From a virus, in the IMG/VR virus record IMGVR_UViG_3300044645_002216, positions 1 through 64,000 of that record: 64,000 nucleotides of DNA. One strand, given 5' to 3'. Made by a program: the position numbers and the translations under genes. The notes beneath the pieces are model-generated. The model had not been told where the DNA came from. It saw nothing but the letters and a program-made list of their open reading frames with translations, and did no database searches. This document shows, in pieces, positions 1-5,429 of the stretch (positions are counted from its first letter, which is position 1; each line of letters opens with the position of its first letter).

Positions 1-495
1 GCTCCTCATACGACCTATTCTGGTGCAAATCTTCGTGAATGTGTTGCATCTTTTGGTGCATCAGTTCCTGAGTGTGAGAATGTGAAATGGGTGCAACCGA
101 ATGCATCTATCTGTCCTTATCGTGAGGATATTGAAGATGTGTGTAAGTTTGCAAAGCAAATGAGCACACTGTGTGAGTTCGTGAATGATAAGCAAGCAAC
201 AGAACTCAAGAAAATCATCAATTCCTACATCCGTGAGGGTAAGGAGGTTGACGAACATGAAATTGCAGAAAATTATGATGTTGATATCAACCTGCTGCGT
301 CTTTGGAAACTCGTTGCATCAATCAAGACCGATTTGTTCTTCTTCATCTCTGATGACGATAGCATCTCCTGTGAGATTGATGGTAAAGAGTCTGCGCATG
401 AAGGGTATGTGATGACGAACAAGTTTGGAACTTACAAGATTGTTGACCGCACTCAATTCAGCCGTGCAAACTTCACAATCGCAAAGAGTTGGTAA
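1..495 (+). CDS. 3' part of a hypothetical phage protein (5' end outside window)
   Basis: The frame is open from the first base, so the gene begins upstream; a GTG at 82 is the first possible internal start but nothing supports it as the real one. The visible 164 residues are mixed and hydrophilic. A helical stretch around CEFVNDKQATELKKII is followed by a C-terminal segment ending EGYVMTNKFGTYKIVDRTQF and then SRANFT. This ending recalls the C-termini of large T4-like phage proteins of unknown function with an EGxV...K(I/L)V.R..FSR.NF pattern, but I recall that only loosely. No catalytic motif is visible. The stop codon abuts the first copy of the 31-bp repeat. Confidence 0.6.
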   Translation, partial: APHTTYSGANLRECVASFGASVPECENVKWVQPNASICPYREDIEDVCKFAKQMSTLCEFVNDKQATELKKIINSYIREGKEVDEHEIAENYDVDINLLRLWKLVASIKTDLFFFISDDDSISCEIDGKESAHEGYVMTNKFGTYKIVDRTQFSRANFTIAKSW

Positions 496-524
496 CTGGG
501 CCCTTGAAAGTGTCCTAGTAGTAT
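494..524 (+). repeat. 31-bp intergenic repeat, copy 1 (divergent)
   Basis: This is the most divergent of six copies of an element that starts AACTGGGCCCC and ends CCAGTAGTAT. It begins inside the stop codon of the upstream gene and its last two bases are the first two of the next ATG. The outer arms ACTGG and CTAGT can still pair through one G-U wobble. No Shine-Dalgarno sequence lies between it and the start codon. Confidence 0.8.
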
Positions 525-681
525 GAGAACCACACACCGCTTCCAAACATTCAAAGAGGCACTCAACTTTCTGATGAGTGAGTTTCAGATGAGCAATCAG
601 CAAGCAACTCACTTCATCTGGGACAATCAGTTCACTATGGGAACTGACCGTGCTATTTGGATTACTGAACCTACCAACTGA
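523..681 (+). CDS. Small hypothetical protein, 52 aa
   Basis: ATG at 523 lies directly at the 3' end of repeat copy 1; the stop is TGA at 679-681 and the next gene starts 2 nt later. The protein begins MRTTHRFQTFKEALNFLMSE and continues with a helical, Gln- and Trp-containing segment. I do not recognise a family. Its tight packing between the repeat and the next ATG, and its position in a run of similar genes, support it as real. Function is unknown. Confidence 0.6.
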   Translation: MRTTHRFQTFKEALNFLMSEFQMSNQQATHFIWDNQFTMGTDRAIWITEPTN

Positions 682-683
682 TT

Positions 684-929
684 ATGTACTCTTTCAAACC
701 CTCTTCCTCTGGGGATTATGTTGCTGCGTTTGATGTTGCAGCAACCTTGATTATCAAATCTCTCATCAAGAAAGGTGCAAAGTTCATTCGCCTTCATGAT
801 GACTTATATGATACACTAGGTGCAGAGACTAAAGCAGAGCAAACAAGTATTAGAATGGCAGTTCGCAAAGCAAAAGCATCTGGTCTCATCAAAAAAACGC
901 AGATTGACACCATCTATTCTGTCGCATGA
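684..929 (+). CDS. Small hypothetical protein, 81 aa
   Basis: The N-terminal half (DYVAAFDVAATLIIKSLIKK) looks like an amphipathic helix. The C-terminal half is Lys-rich and ends near KAKASGLIKKTQIDTI, which could suit a compact helical, possibly nucleic-acid-binding, protein. The start is 2 nt after the upstream stop and the end overlaps the next gene by ATGA, indicating translational coupling. No family is recognised. Confidence 0.65.
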   Translation: MYSFKPSSSGDYVAAFDVAATLIIKSLIKKGAKFIRLHDDLYDTLGAETKAEQTSIRMAVRKAKASGLIKKTQIDTIYSVA

Positions 930-1192
930 TGACTTACTCTAATCTCTCAAAGATTCGTCCGAAACTGAGAACAACTGGGCGGGTATCTGGTAATTTTGGT
1001 AGGAACAAAGTGTCCGCAGGTTCATCATTGAATGAGATTGGAATGAGCACCAAAGAAACAATCAAATGTGCTACACAGGATGAGTATCTGAATCGTCTTT
1101 ATTCTGCATTTGATAATACTGATGATGCAAAGTTAAAGAAGTTTCTGTATCAAGAGATTCGTAAGATTCTTATCACACAAGGAAAGTGGTAA
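926..1192 (+). CDS. Small hypothetical protein, 88 aa
   Basis: It overlaps the previous gene by 4 nt (ATGA). The N-terminal third is basic and Gly/Ser-rich (RPKLRTTGRVSGNFGRNK). The remainder is predicted helical with EYLNRLYSAFDNTDDAKLKK. No family is recognised and no catalytic motif is visible. Confidence 0.6.
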   Translation: MMTYSNLSKIRPKLRTTGRVSGNFGRNKVSAGSSLNEIGMSTKETIKCATQDEYLNRLYSAFDNTDDAKLKKFLYQEIRKILITQGKW

Positions 1193-1206
1193 CAAACAGT
1201 TTGATT

Positions 1207-1296
1207 ATGCTAACTGGTTTCCTAGTTCTATTTGCTTACGCTGCCGGCGCTGCAAATGTTTTCCTGATTCAATACCTCACCAAAAACTACAAATGA
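1207..1296 (+). CDS. 29-aa single-span membrane micropeptide (paralog of 4438-4527)
   Basis: The ORF encodes M-L-T-G followed by a hydrophobic span (FLVLFAYAAGAANVFLIQYL) and a short Lys-rich tail, typical of a one-pass membrane micropeptide with a positively charged C-terminus. A second 29-residue ORF at 4438 shares the pattern M(L/I)TG...YA.GA..V.LIQ.L. Conservation between two distant loci is the main evidence that either is translated. It overlaps the next gene by ATGA. Role unknown; small phage membrane peptides may act on host membrane processes, but that is inference. Confidence 0.6.
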   Translation: MLTGFLVLFAYAAGAANVFLIQYLTKNYK

Positions 1297-1436
1297 AATA
1301 CGAAGTCACTTTATACGTTTCTGGACGTAACTTCAAGGACATTGTAATTGCTAATTCGCCAACAGATGCAAGAGTTACAGCTGAAGCACGCAATCCTACA
1401 GCACGTGTTGTAGCAGTCAACGGAACGTTTAAGTAA
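1293..1436 (+). CDS. Small conserved-type protein, 47 aa
   Basis: It begins MKYEVTLYVSGRNFKDIVIA and ends with a segment like EARNPTARVVAV. The alternating beta pattern and central helix suggest a small alpha/beta fold like other tiny cyanophage proteins of this layout, as I recall them. Its start overlaps the upstream micropeptide stop (ATGA) and its stop runs into repeat copy 2. Function unknown. Confidence 0.65.
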   Translation: MKYEVTLYVSGRNFKDIVIANSPTDARVTAEARNPTARVVAVNGTFK

Positions 1437-1465
1437 CTGGGCCCCTGAAACTGTACCAGTAGTAA
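1435..1465 (+). repeat. 31-bp intergenic repeat, copy 2
   Basis: It begins within the TAA stop of the 47-aa gene. Arms ACTGG and CCAGT pair perfectly around a 15-nt loop. It ends AGTAAC rather than AGTAT. The next ATG (1482) is 16 nt downstream with no Shine-Dalgarno sequence between them. Confidence 0.85.
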
Positions 1466-1481
1466 CACCACACATCAAACC

Positions 1482-1679
1482 ATGAACTACTACAAAATCA
1501 CTGAAATTGACTTTGACTTTGACGGTGAAGATATCACTCAAGAAGAGATTGATACTATCGTCACTGAAACAAAAGGTTGCCTCTGGACTTCACCAACTGA
1601 AGAAGATCTATCAGACATCATCTCAAATAACACTGGTTGGTGCATTAACTCTCTGTCCTATGATGTGATTGCTGCCTGA
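1482..1679 (+). CDS. Small acidic conserved hypothetical protein, 65 aa
   Basis: It is strongly acidic at the N-terminus (ITEIDFDFDGEDITQEEIDT) with a Trp-containing centre and a C-terminal GWCINSLSYD motif. I recall small cyanophage proteins with this (Y)KITEIDFDFDGE start and GWCI..(I/L).Y end, but no known function. It is preceded by repeat copy 2 and overlaps the next gene at its stop. Confidence 0.7.
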   Translation: MNYYKITEIDFDFDGEDITQEEIDTIVTETKGCLWTSPTEEDLSDIISNNTGWCINSLSYDVIAA

Positions 1680-1819
1680 TGATTGAAACTGATTTCTTTA
1701 TTCTCACTGGCGAACAATACCAGCAATTCAATTCTGAAGCATCAGAACTTGGTTTAAGTATTGATTATTATCTCAGTGAGTTTTGTGATGTCGAAGGACC
1801 AGACATCTACATTGATTAA
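1679..1819 (+). CDS. Small hypothetical protein, 46 aa
   Basis: The ATG at 1679 overlaps the upstream TGA and the stop is TAA at 1817-1819. The protein is acidic, starting MIETDFFILTGEQYQQFNSE. No family is recognised. Coupling to the previous gene and the immediately following repeat copy 3 support it. Confidence 0.55.
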   Translation: MIETDFFILTGEQYQQFNSEASELGLSIDYYLSEFCDVEGPDIYID

Positions 1820-1850
1820 AACTGGGCCCCTGAAACTGTACCAGTAGTAT
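1820..1850 (+). repeat. 31-bp intergenic repeat, copy 3
   Basis: It matches the family consensus with C at the variable position (GAAACTG). It starts immediately after the TAA of the 46-aa gene. The next start codon (1871) is 20 nt downstream with no Shine-Dalgarno sequence. Confidence 0.85.
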
Positions 1851-1870
1851 CACCACTCACCACTGAAACC

Positions 1871-2185
1871 ATGAGAACCATCGAACGCCAAATGAACCAA
1901 GCAATCCAACAGGAAAAGGATTGGAAAAAGGATAATACTGAGGTTATCAATTGCACTCATGTAAGCGATGTTTATCTTCACAACAATCTCATTGCTCGCA
2001 TTGGTGAAACCTGGTTAGAGTTGTTCGATGGGGGATACCAAACCGCAACAACTAAATCCCGTCTCAACTCAATCCTCCAAGCCCATGGTAATGGAGAGCG
2101 TATCTTCTCCAAGAACTTTGAATGGTTCATTGTAACTGATAATGGCGAAACTGTTCCCTTCTTCTCCGGTATGCGCCTGAACTGA
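1871..2185 (+). CDS. Conserved-type hypothetical protein, 104 aa
   Basis: It starts MRTIERQMNQAIQQEKDWKK. Recognisable segments are V.LH.N.IA.IG, LELFDGGYQTATTKSRLN (where a replicated cyanophage family usually shows FDGG..S.TTKSRLNA) and KNFEWF. I recall this as a common small cyanophage protein of unknown function. The length is typical. No catalytic residues are evident. Confidence 0.7.
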   Translation: MRTIERQMNQAIQQEKDWKKDNTEVINCTHVSDVYLHNNLIARIGETWLELFDGGYQTATTKSRLNSILQAHGNGERIFSKNFEWFIVTDNGETVPFFSGMRLN

Positions 2186-2245
2186 ATGTTGTTTAATCTA
2201 GTTCTGTTCTCATCTCTCATTGTCCGCTATCACTTTCACCACTGA
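2186..2245 (+). CDS. Possible 19-aa hydrophobic micropeptide
   Basis: ATG follows the upstream stop directly. The ORF encodes a hydrophobic stretch LFNLVLFSSLIV followed by a His-rich tail and ends overlapping the next ATG (TGATG). It is too short to be certain. The coupling on both sides and the short hydrophobic design seen elsewhere in this cluster are the only support. Confidence 0.35.
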   Translation: MLFNLVLFSSLIVRYHFHH

Positions 2246-2397
2246 TGATTGAACTCCTCATCTCTTCAACTATCATCGGTCAAAGTATCATTGGACCTAA
2301 TCTTCTTCGGACTGATTATCTCACTGACCAAAATCAAATCATCACGATTCAAGAGACAATCACAGAATTCCCAGAAGACCAACCGTGTAACCTATGA
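2245..2397 (+). CDS. Small hypothetical protein with hydrophobic N-terminus, 50 aa
   Basis: It starts MIELLISSTIIGQSIIGPNL, which could be a signal or membrane segment, followed by a polar, acidic tail. It overlaps neighbours at both ends (ATG 2245 with the upstream stop; next ATG at 2394), consistent with a translationally coupled string. No family is recognised. Confidence 0.5.
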   Translation: MIELLISSTIIGQSIIGPNLLRTDYLTDQNQIITIQETITEFPEDQPCNL

Positions 2398-2519
2398 CTA
2401 AGTTCCTCATGGGCACAATTACTGGAATCATTCTTTCAACAGTAGGATTCCAAGGGTTAGCAAACCTAGGTAATCGTACAATCACAACCATCGAATCATT
2501 CGCTCAATCACAACAATGA
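2394..2519 (+). CDS. Small single-span membrane protein, 41 aa
   Basis: The N-terminal MTKFLMGTITGIILSTVGFQ is a plausible membrane span, followed by a polar helix rich in Thr, Ser and Gln. I recall cyanophage mini-proteins of the form MT+FL.G..TG..L.TVGF.G.A, with no known function. It overlaps both neighbours by about 4 nt. Confidence 0.6.
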   Translation: MTKFLMGTITGIILSTVGFQGLANLGNRTITTIESFAQSQQ

Positions 2520-2704
2520 ACAACAACCAAAAGGATTCAATGCTTGCTATTATCCTAGAGCAAGTTCAACAACAAATCGTTAATCTAGTAGAGCAAGATC
2601 TAATTGAAGAGTCTTACTCCTTATACAAAGAATGGGAAGAACATTTCAACAATAATATCACTGAACTAGAAATCATTACTATCAACGACCTCACCACTAT
2701 CTGA
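2516..2704 (+). CDS. Small acidic helical protein, 62 aa
   Basis: The ATG overlaps the previous TGA (ATGA). The sequence is dominated by Gln, Glu and Asn with a likely coiled or amphipathic helix (IILEQVQQQIVNLVEQDLIE). It is the last gene of the string; a strong hairpin lies about 100 nt downstream. No family is recognised. Confidence 0.6.
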   Translation: MNNNQKDSMLAIILEQVQQQIVNLVEQDLIEESYSLYKEWEEHFNNNITELEIITINDLTTI

Positions 2705-2800
2705 TAGTAACAAGAGGAAGGGAGTTTGCCTCATCTAAGTAAACAAAGTGACTTCCATAGAGTGTAGATAATCAAGGTTATTTGGTGATGTGGTTTATAG

Positions 2801-2829
2801 GCAGAGGACTGGTAATCCTCTGCTTTTTT
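2801..2829 (+). terminator. tRNA-Thr(GGU)-like anticodon hairpin followed by T-run; likely terminator
   Basis: A perfect 8-bp stem (GCAGAGGA with TCCTCTGC) carries the 7-nt loop CTGGTAA and is followed by six T. This has the geometry of an intrinsic terminator. The loop and inner stem are also exactly an anticodon arm with anticodon GGT (Thr), T33 and A37. Upstream bases (GTGATGTGGTTTATAGG) loosely resemble a D-arm, but no T-arm or acceptor follows. It is either a decayed tRNA or a terminator that looks like one. It ends the plus-strand small-gene string and touches the 3' end of the homing endonuclease gene. Confidence 0.75.
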
Positions 2830-3634
2830 ATTGCTTATAATACCAATAACAACCCATCCAACTATACTTACCAGGATTTTTAAGAGAAGAAATTAACCCT
2901 GTTCCACGTTTGCCTCTTAGAGTTAATGATGCTTTATTTGCACTATCAAACTCATAAACAAGCTCGCCTGTTTTCTTATCGTATCCAACAACAGGTCTAA
3001 CAATAGGTCTATTATCAAGTCGTTTCCATTTATATCCGTATGCTCCAATTCCATCTCTTATTGCTCTACTAATGTTTCCAGATCCACCTTTTAACCCTAA
3101 CTCTTTTTTTGCAGATGCTATACTATCAAATTCAATAACTTCACCAGTTGTTATATTTGTACCTTGAACTTTTCTCTTAGCATGTGTTCCTCCTTCATTT
3201 TTAGAGAGAAAGAATCCCCATTTTTCTCCACGTTCTAATTTGTTCTTAAGACCGATACTTACATTACTTACCCATTCATCAGAACGTAAAACATTACTCA
3301 TAGACTGTGATATTTTATCTCTTACATCTTCTCTTATGTTCTTATTACTCTCTCCACCTGTTGTAGCATTATAACCACGATTATAGGAATTAAAGTGTTC
3401 TATCCAGTAGATTTCTCTTTCACTGAGTTTATCTTCTGTTGTCTCTTCTAGAACCTTAACGTTAAAGTTATCCAATCCATATTTGTTCATTGCTCTATAC
3501 AATGGACGTTCAGAAAAGGTCTTACTTTCCTGAATATGTGCTAACCAACGCTTATTCAAAGGCATCACAGTCTGTCCAACGTACTTATTACCATTGACCT
3601 TATTTTCGATTAAGTAGATTGTACCTTGACGCAT
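2828..3634 (-). CDS. GIY-YIG homing endonuclease with NUMOD-like DNA-binding repeats
   Basis: This is the only convincing minus-strand gene in the window. It should cut DNA at a specific site and promote its own spread. The GIY-YIG domain fills residues 1-95: GTIYLI (variant GIY), KYVGQT (YVG half), Arg in NKRW, and the catalytic-type Glu in SEREIYWIEHF, ending GYNATTGGE. The C-terminal half has NUMOD1-like units: VIEFDSIASAKKELG with GYKWKR, then TGELVYEFDSANKAS. I chose ATG at 3634 because the longer frame would begin with TTG at 3658, only 8 nt past the minus-strand late-promoter candidate. It is free-standing, lying in an intergenic spot rather than in a recognisable intron. Confidence 0.88.
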   Translation of the reverse strand: MRQGTIYLIENKVNGNKYVGQTVMPLNKRWLAHIQESKTFSERPLYRAMNKYGLDNFNVKVLEETTEDKLSEREIYWIEHFNSYNRGYNATTGGESNKNIREDVRDKISQSMSNVLRSDEWVSNVSIGLKNKLERGEKWGFFLSKNEGGTHAKRKVQGTNITTGEVIEFDSIASAKKELGLKGGSGNISRAIRDGIGAYGYKWKRLDNRPIVRPVVGYDKKTGELVYEFDSANKASLTLRGKRGTGLISSLKNPGKYSWMGCYWYYKQ

Positions 3635-3666
3635 TTTGATTGATAAGTTGCTAGACAATTTGATGG

Positions 3667-3674
3667 TATTTATG
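3667..3674 (-). promoter_or_regulatory. Candidate T4-type late promoter for the homing endonuclease
   Basis: The minus strand reads CATAAATA, one base from the T4 late consensus TATAAATA, about 33 nt upstream of the chosen ATG. This spacing leaves a normal short leader and matches the layout of late promoters upstream of the structural genes. Confidence 0.5.
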
Positions 3675-3706
3675 ATAACTTACTCTCTTTTCTTAAGTTG
3701 TTCACA

Positions 3707-3727
3707 ATTTCCACAACCTGTGGAAAA
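3707..3727. promoter_or_regulatory. Inverted pair of DnaA-box-like 9-mers
   Basis: ATTTCCACA (3707-3715) and the reverse complement of TTTTCCACA (3719-3727) face each other across 3 nt, forming the palindrome TTTCCACA-ACC-TGTGGAAA. The cyanobacterial DnaA box is known as TTTTCCACA. It may be a host DnaA or regulator site, or simply a hairpin. It sits next to an AT-rich stretch. Confidence 0.4.
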
Positions 3728-3982
3728 CCTTTATAAAAATAGCTGTGTGTGAAGTATTATAAGTAATAGGTTTATCTTTATATCTCTTAGAGTCGTTATC
3801 TTTGCTTGCGAGCTTAGACGAACTCGCCCGAAATGTCAAGACCCCCCATAAGACTTTACCGGACACATAAGTTCTCACACGTCAACCCCCACTTTCCCGG
3901 AATATCATAAAATCCCCACACAACTCCCAGAATACTCTGAGACCCCTCTAAAATCGCCCACAAGGACACTAAATACCAACAC

Positions 3983-4011
3983 TTGACAGATACTCCCAGA
4001 TCCCTTATAAT
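3983..4011 (+). promoter_or_regulatory. Consensus sigma-70 promoter (early type)
   Basis: TTGACA at 3983-3988 and TATAAT at 4006-4011 are separated by exactly 17 nt, a perfect match to the bacterial housekeeping consensus. The ATG of the next gene (4044) lies 32 nt past the -10 box, with an AAGGAG ribosome site at 4031. One copy of the ACTCCCAGA 9-mer lies in the spacer and could be an operator. Confidence 0.85.
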
Positions 4012-4043
4012 TGCCTCATACAACACATTCAAGGAGAACACTT

Positions 4044-4217
4044 ATGTCAGTTGCCTACAGTCAAGCACAGAAGCAGCGTTATCGTATTACCCTTGACATC
4101 TCAGCATATCCTGATTTCGACCCGCACAACATCAACTGGAATAAGTTATTTGAACTCGAAGGATCTGAGAACTGTGAGGCTTATGTGGAAGACCTAAGTC
4201 GTCCTGATAAGTGGTGA
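4044..4217 (+). CDS. Early-expressed small hypothetical protein, 57 aa
   Basis: ATG 4044 has an AAGGAG Shine-Dalgarno sequence 7 nt upstream, one of the few strong ones in the small-gene region, and sits behind a perfect sigma-70 promoter. An upstream TTG in the same frame (4011) overlaps the -10 box and is rejected. The protein begins MSVAYSQAQKQRYRITLDIS and contains FDPHNINWNKLFELEG. No family is recognised. A terminator follows directly, so it is likely a one-gene early transcript. Confidence 0.75.
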   Translation: MSVAYSQAQKQRYRITLDISAYPDFDPHNINWNKLFELEGSENCEAYVEDLSRPDKW

Positions 4218-4245
4218 CATAAGAGCATACAATAAGACTCCTTAA

Positions 4246-4270
4246 GAGACTCCTCTATGGGGTCTTTTTT
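4246..4270 (+). terminator. Intrinsic terminator after the 57-aa early gene
   Basis: The stem GAGACTCC/GGGGTCTT (8 pairs including G-U) with loop TCTAT is followed by a T-run. It lies 28 nt after the stop codon and immediately before the next promoter. Confidence 0.8.
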
Positions 4271-4276
4271 AATGAC

Positions 4277-4305
4277 TTGACATACCTTACTGTATCGTGT
4301 ACAAT
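4277..4305 (+). promoter_or_regulatory. Sigma-70 promoter (early type)
   Basis: TTGACA at 4277-4282 and TACAAT at 4300-4305 are separated by 17 nt, starting 7 nt after the preceding terminator. It would drive the string of small genes from 4438 onward. The leader contains repeat copy 4 and an AATCAC/GTGATT hairpin around 4361-4383. Confidence 0.8.
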
Positions 4306-4385
4306 GTCCTTGTGGAGGATGAAAAGCAATAAGGTAGCTTAACATAGAGCCACCGTTAGGTAATCACGAACGTAGTGAGTGATTG

Positions 4386-4416
4386 AATTGGGCCCCTGAA
4401 AGTGTACCAGTAGTAT
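4386..4416 (+). repeat. 31-bp intergenic repeat, copy 4
   Basis: It has ATTGG in place of ACTGG in the left arm; pairing with CCAGT is kept by a U-G wobble. It lies in the leader of the 29-aa micropeptide rather than at a stop codon, showing that it is not simply a 3'-end element. Confidence 0.85.
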
Positions 4417-4437
4417 AAGGACCACTGAAAACCACTC

Positions 4438-4527
4438 ATGATCACAGGCGGCGTAATCTTCCTTCTCTCTTATGCTCTCGGTGCTGGACATGTTCTTCTC
4501 ATTCAGCGCCTGAACCGTAAGTACTGA
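4438..4527 (+). CDS. 29-aa single-span membrane micropeptide (paralog of 1207-1296)
   Basis: The protein MITGGVIFLLSYALGAGHVL continues LIQRLNRKY. It aligns with the ORF at 1207 over its whole length (M.TG, YA.GA..V.LIQ, basic tail) despite low DNA identity, which argues for selection at the protein level. One membrane span with a cytoplasmic-type basic C-terminus is expected. Function unknown. Confidence 0.65.
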   Translation: MITGGVIFLLSYALGAGHVLLIQRLNRKY

Positions 4528-4559
4528 GAACTCTTCACCCTCTAAGTATCAGTTAACTC

Positions 4560-4745
4560 ATGATGGTTAGTGTCACTGAGACCCGCCCATTCTTCGTTGA
4601 GCAAGCAAAGTCGGGAAGATGGAATGTATGGGTCTTTCAGAGAGAAACTGAAAGCGGTTACAAGTATTCTGTTAAGCAAACATTGAAGAACCCCGATGAT
4701 GCTTACTCATGGGGACTACAGTATATCAACACTGTCGTAAGGTAA
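4560..4745 (+). CDS. Small hypothetical protein, 61 aa
   Basis: It begins with tandem ATG codons (4560 and 4563); either may be used. The protein has an aromatic-rich centre (SGRWNVWVFQRETESGYKYS) and a C-terminal helix. No family is recognised. The stop is followed within a few bases by repeat copy 5. Confidence 0.6.
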   Translation: MMVSVTETRPFFVEQAKSGRWNVWVFQRETESGYKYSVKQTLKNPDDAYSWGLQYINTVVR

Positions 4746-4748
4746 GTT

Positions 4749-4779
4749 AACTGGGCCCCTGAAAGTGTACCAGTAGTAT
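4749..4779 (+). repeat. 31-bp intergenic repeat, copy 5
   Basis: It matches the consensus with G at the variable position. It starts about 3 nt after the upstream TAA and ends inside the next start codon (ATG 4778), as in copy 1. No Shine-Dalgarno sequence is present. Confidence 0.9.
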
Positions 4780-5047
4780 GACCACCACTACCAAACCAAT
4801 GACTAACACTCTCCAAGCAAAAGTACAGGACACCACCTATAACGGTTGGACCAATTATGAGACCTGGAATGTTGCACTCTGGATCAACAATGATGAGGGT
4901 CTGTATAACATTGCCAATGAGTGCAGTTGCTATCAGGAATTCATTGATAATATCAGTGAGTTTATGACACAAACTCCTGATGGTGTTAAGTTCAATGACC
5001 CCGCTGTAAATGTCATCGAACTGAATAGCGAAGTGTTCGACTTCTGA
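4778..5047 (+). CDS. Small conserved protein with NGWTNYETWNVALWINND motif, 89 aa
   Basis: Residues about 22-45 carry the motif NGWTNYETWNVALWINND, followed by EGLYNIA. This segment defines a small family widespread in phages and some bacteria, whose function is unknown to me (possibly called DUF7249). The rest of the protein, with its Cys pair SCYQEF and acidic C-terminus, is ordinary. The first ATG merges with repeat copy 5; a second ATG at codon 8 is an alternative start. Confidence 0.75.
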   Translation: MTTTTKPMTNTLQAKVQDTTYNGWTNYETWNVALWINNDEGLYNIANECSCYQEFIDNISEFMTQTPDGVKFNDPAVNVIELNSEVFDF

Positions 5048-5051
5048 TATT

Positions 5052-5082
5052 AACTGGGCCCCTGAAAGTGTACCAGTAGTAT
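5052..5082 (+). repeat. 31-bp intergenic repeat, copy 6
   Basis: It is identical to copy 5 over the 31 bp. It starts 4 nt after the TGA of the 89-aa gene and is followed by 33 nt of leader before ATG 5116. Confidence 0.9.
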
Positions 5083-5115
5083 AAGGGACACACAGTTCTC
5101 ATCACTCCAAATCTC

Positions 5116-5316
5116 ATGTTCAAAAACGTCATCAATCAGGTCCGCACTTTTGGTTACACGATGAAGAATCCGATGCCCCGCAAAATCTTCTTCCTGCGGA
5201 ACTTTGCTCCCCAACGTTATACTGAGTTCAAAGACCTGATGAATACTCTGAACACACAGTTTCATCAAGGTCTTATCAATGAGGAGCAAATGGATTCGGC
5301 ACTCCTTGCCTTCTGA
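5116..5316 (+). CDS. Small basic hypothetical protein, 66 aa
   Basis: It has a basic N-terminal half (VINQVRTFGYTMKNPMPRK) and a helical C-terminal half (FKDLMNTLNTQFHQGLINEE). No family is recognised. It is preceded by repeat copy 6. Confidence 0.6.
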   Translation: MFKNVINQVRTFGYTMKNPMPRKIFFLRNFAPQRYTEFKDLMNTLNTQFHQGLINEEQMDSALLAF

Positions 5317-5429
5317 TTGTAGTTCTTCATTCACACATAAGACACACACAGTAAGCATCACACATGGGAATAAGTGCGCCCTATAAAGACACTTACTTCA
5401 CACACAGTTACTAACACACAACAACACAA

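Larger units (their letters stand above)
3635..4043. other. Non-coding region between the endonuclease and the small-gene string
   Basis: No convincing gene is seen here; a 61-codon minus-strand frame at 3856-4041 looks like chance. The left part (3660-3780) is AT-rich and contains a DnaA-box-like palindrome. The right part (3830-3980) is C-rich and G-poor on the plus strand, unlike the flanking DNA, and holds a 9-bp direct repeat ACTCCCAGA (3923-3931 and 3992-4000). It ends in a consensus sigma-70 promoter. A small hairpin CGAG...CTCG lies near 3809-3826. Confidence 0.6.

Noticed and set aside
2771-2830. Complete tRNA gene
   Set aside because: Only the anticodon arm is intact; T-arm and acceptor stem are missing and the 3' half is replaced by a T-run and a gene on the other strand.
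3856-4041. 61-codon minus-strand frame in the non-coding region
   Set aside because: No start signal, no recognisable protein pattern, and it crosses the sigma-70 promoter.
5366-5395. Possible seventh copy of the 31-bp repeat (GCGCCCTATAAAGACACTTACT)
   Set aside because: Only scattered matches to the middle of the consensus; the ACTGG/CCAGT arms are absent.
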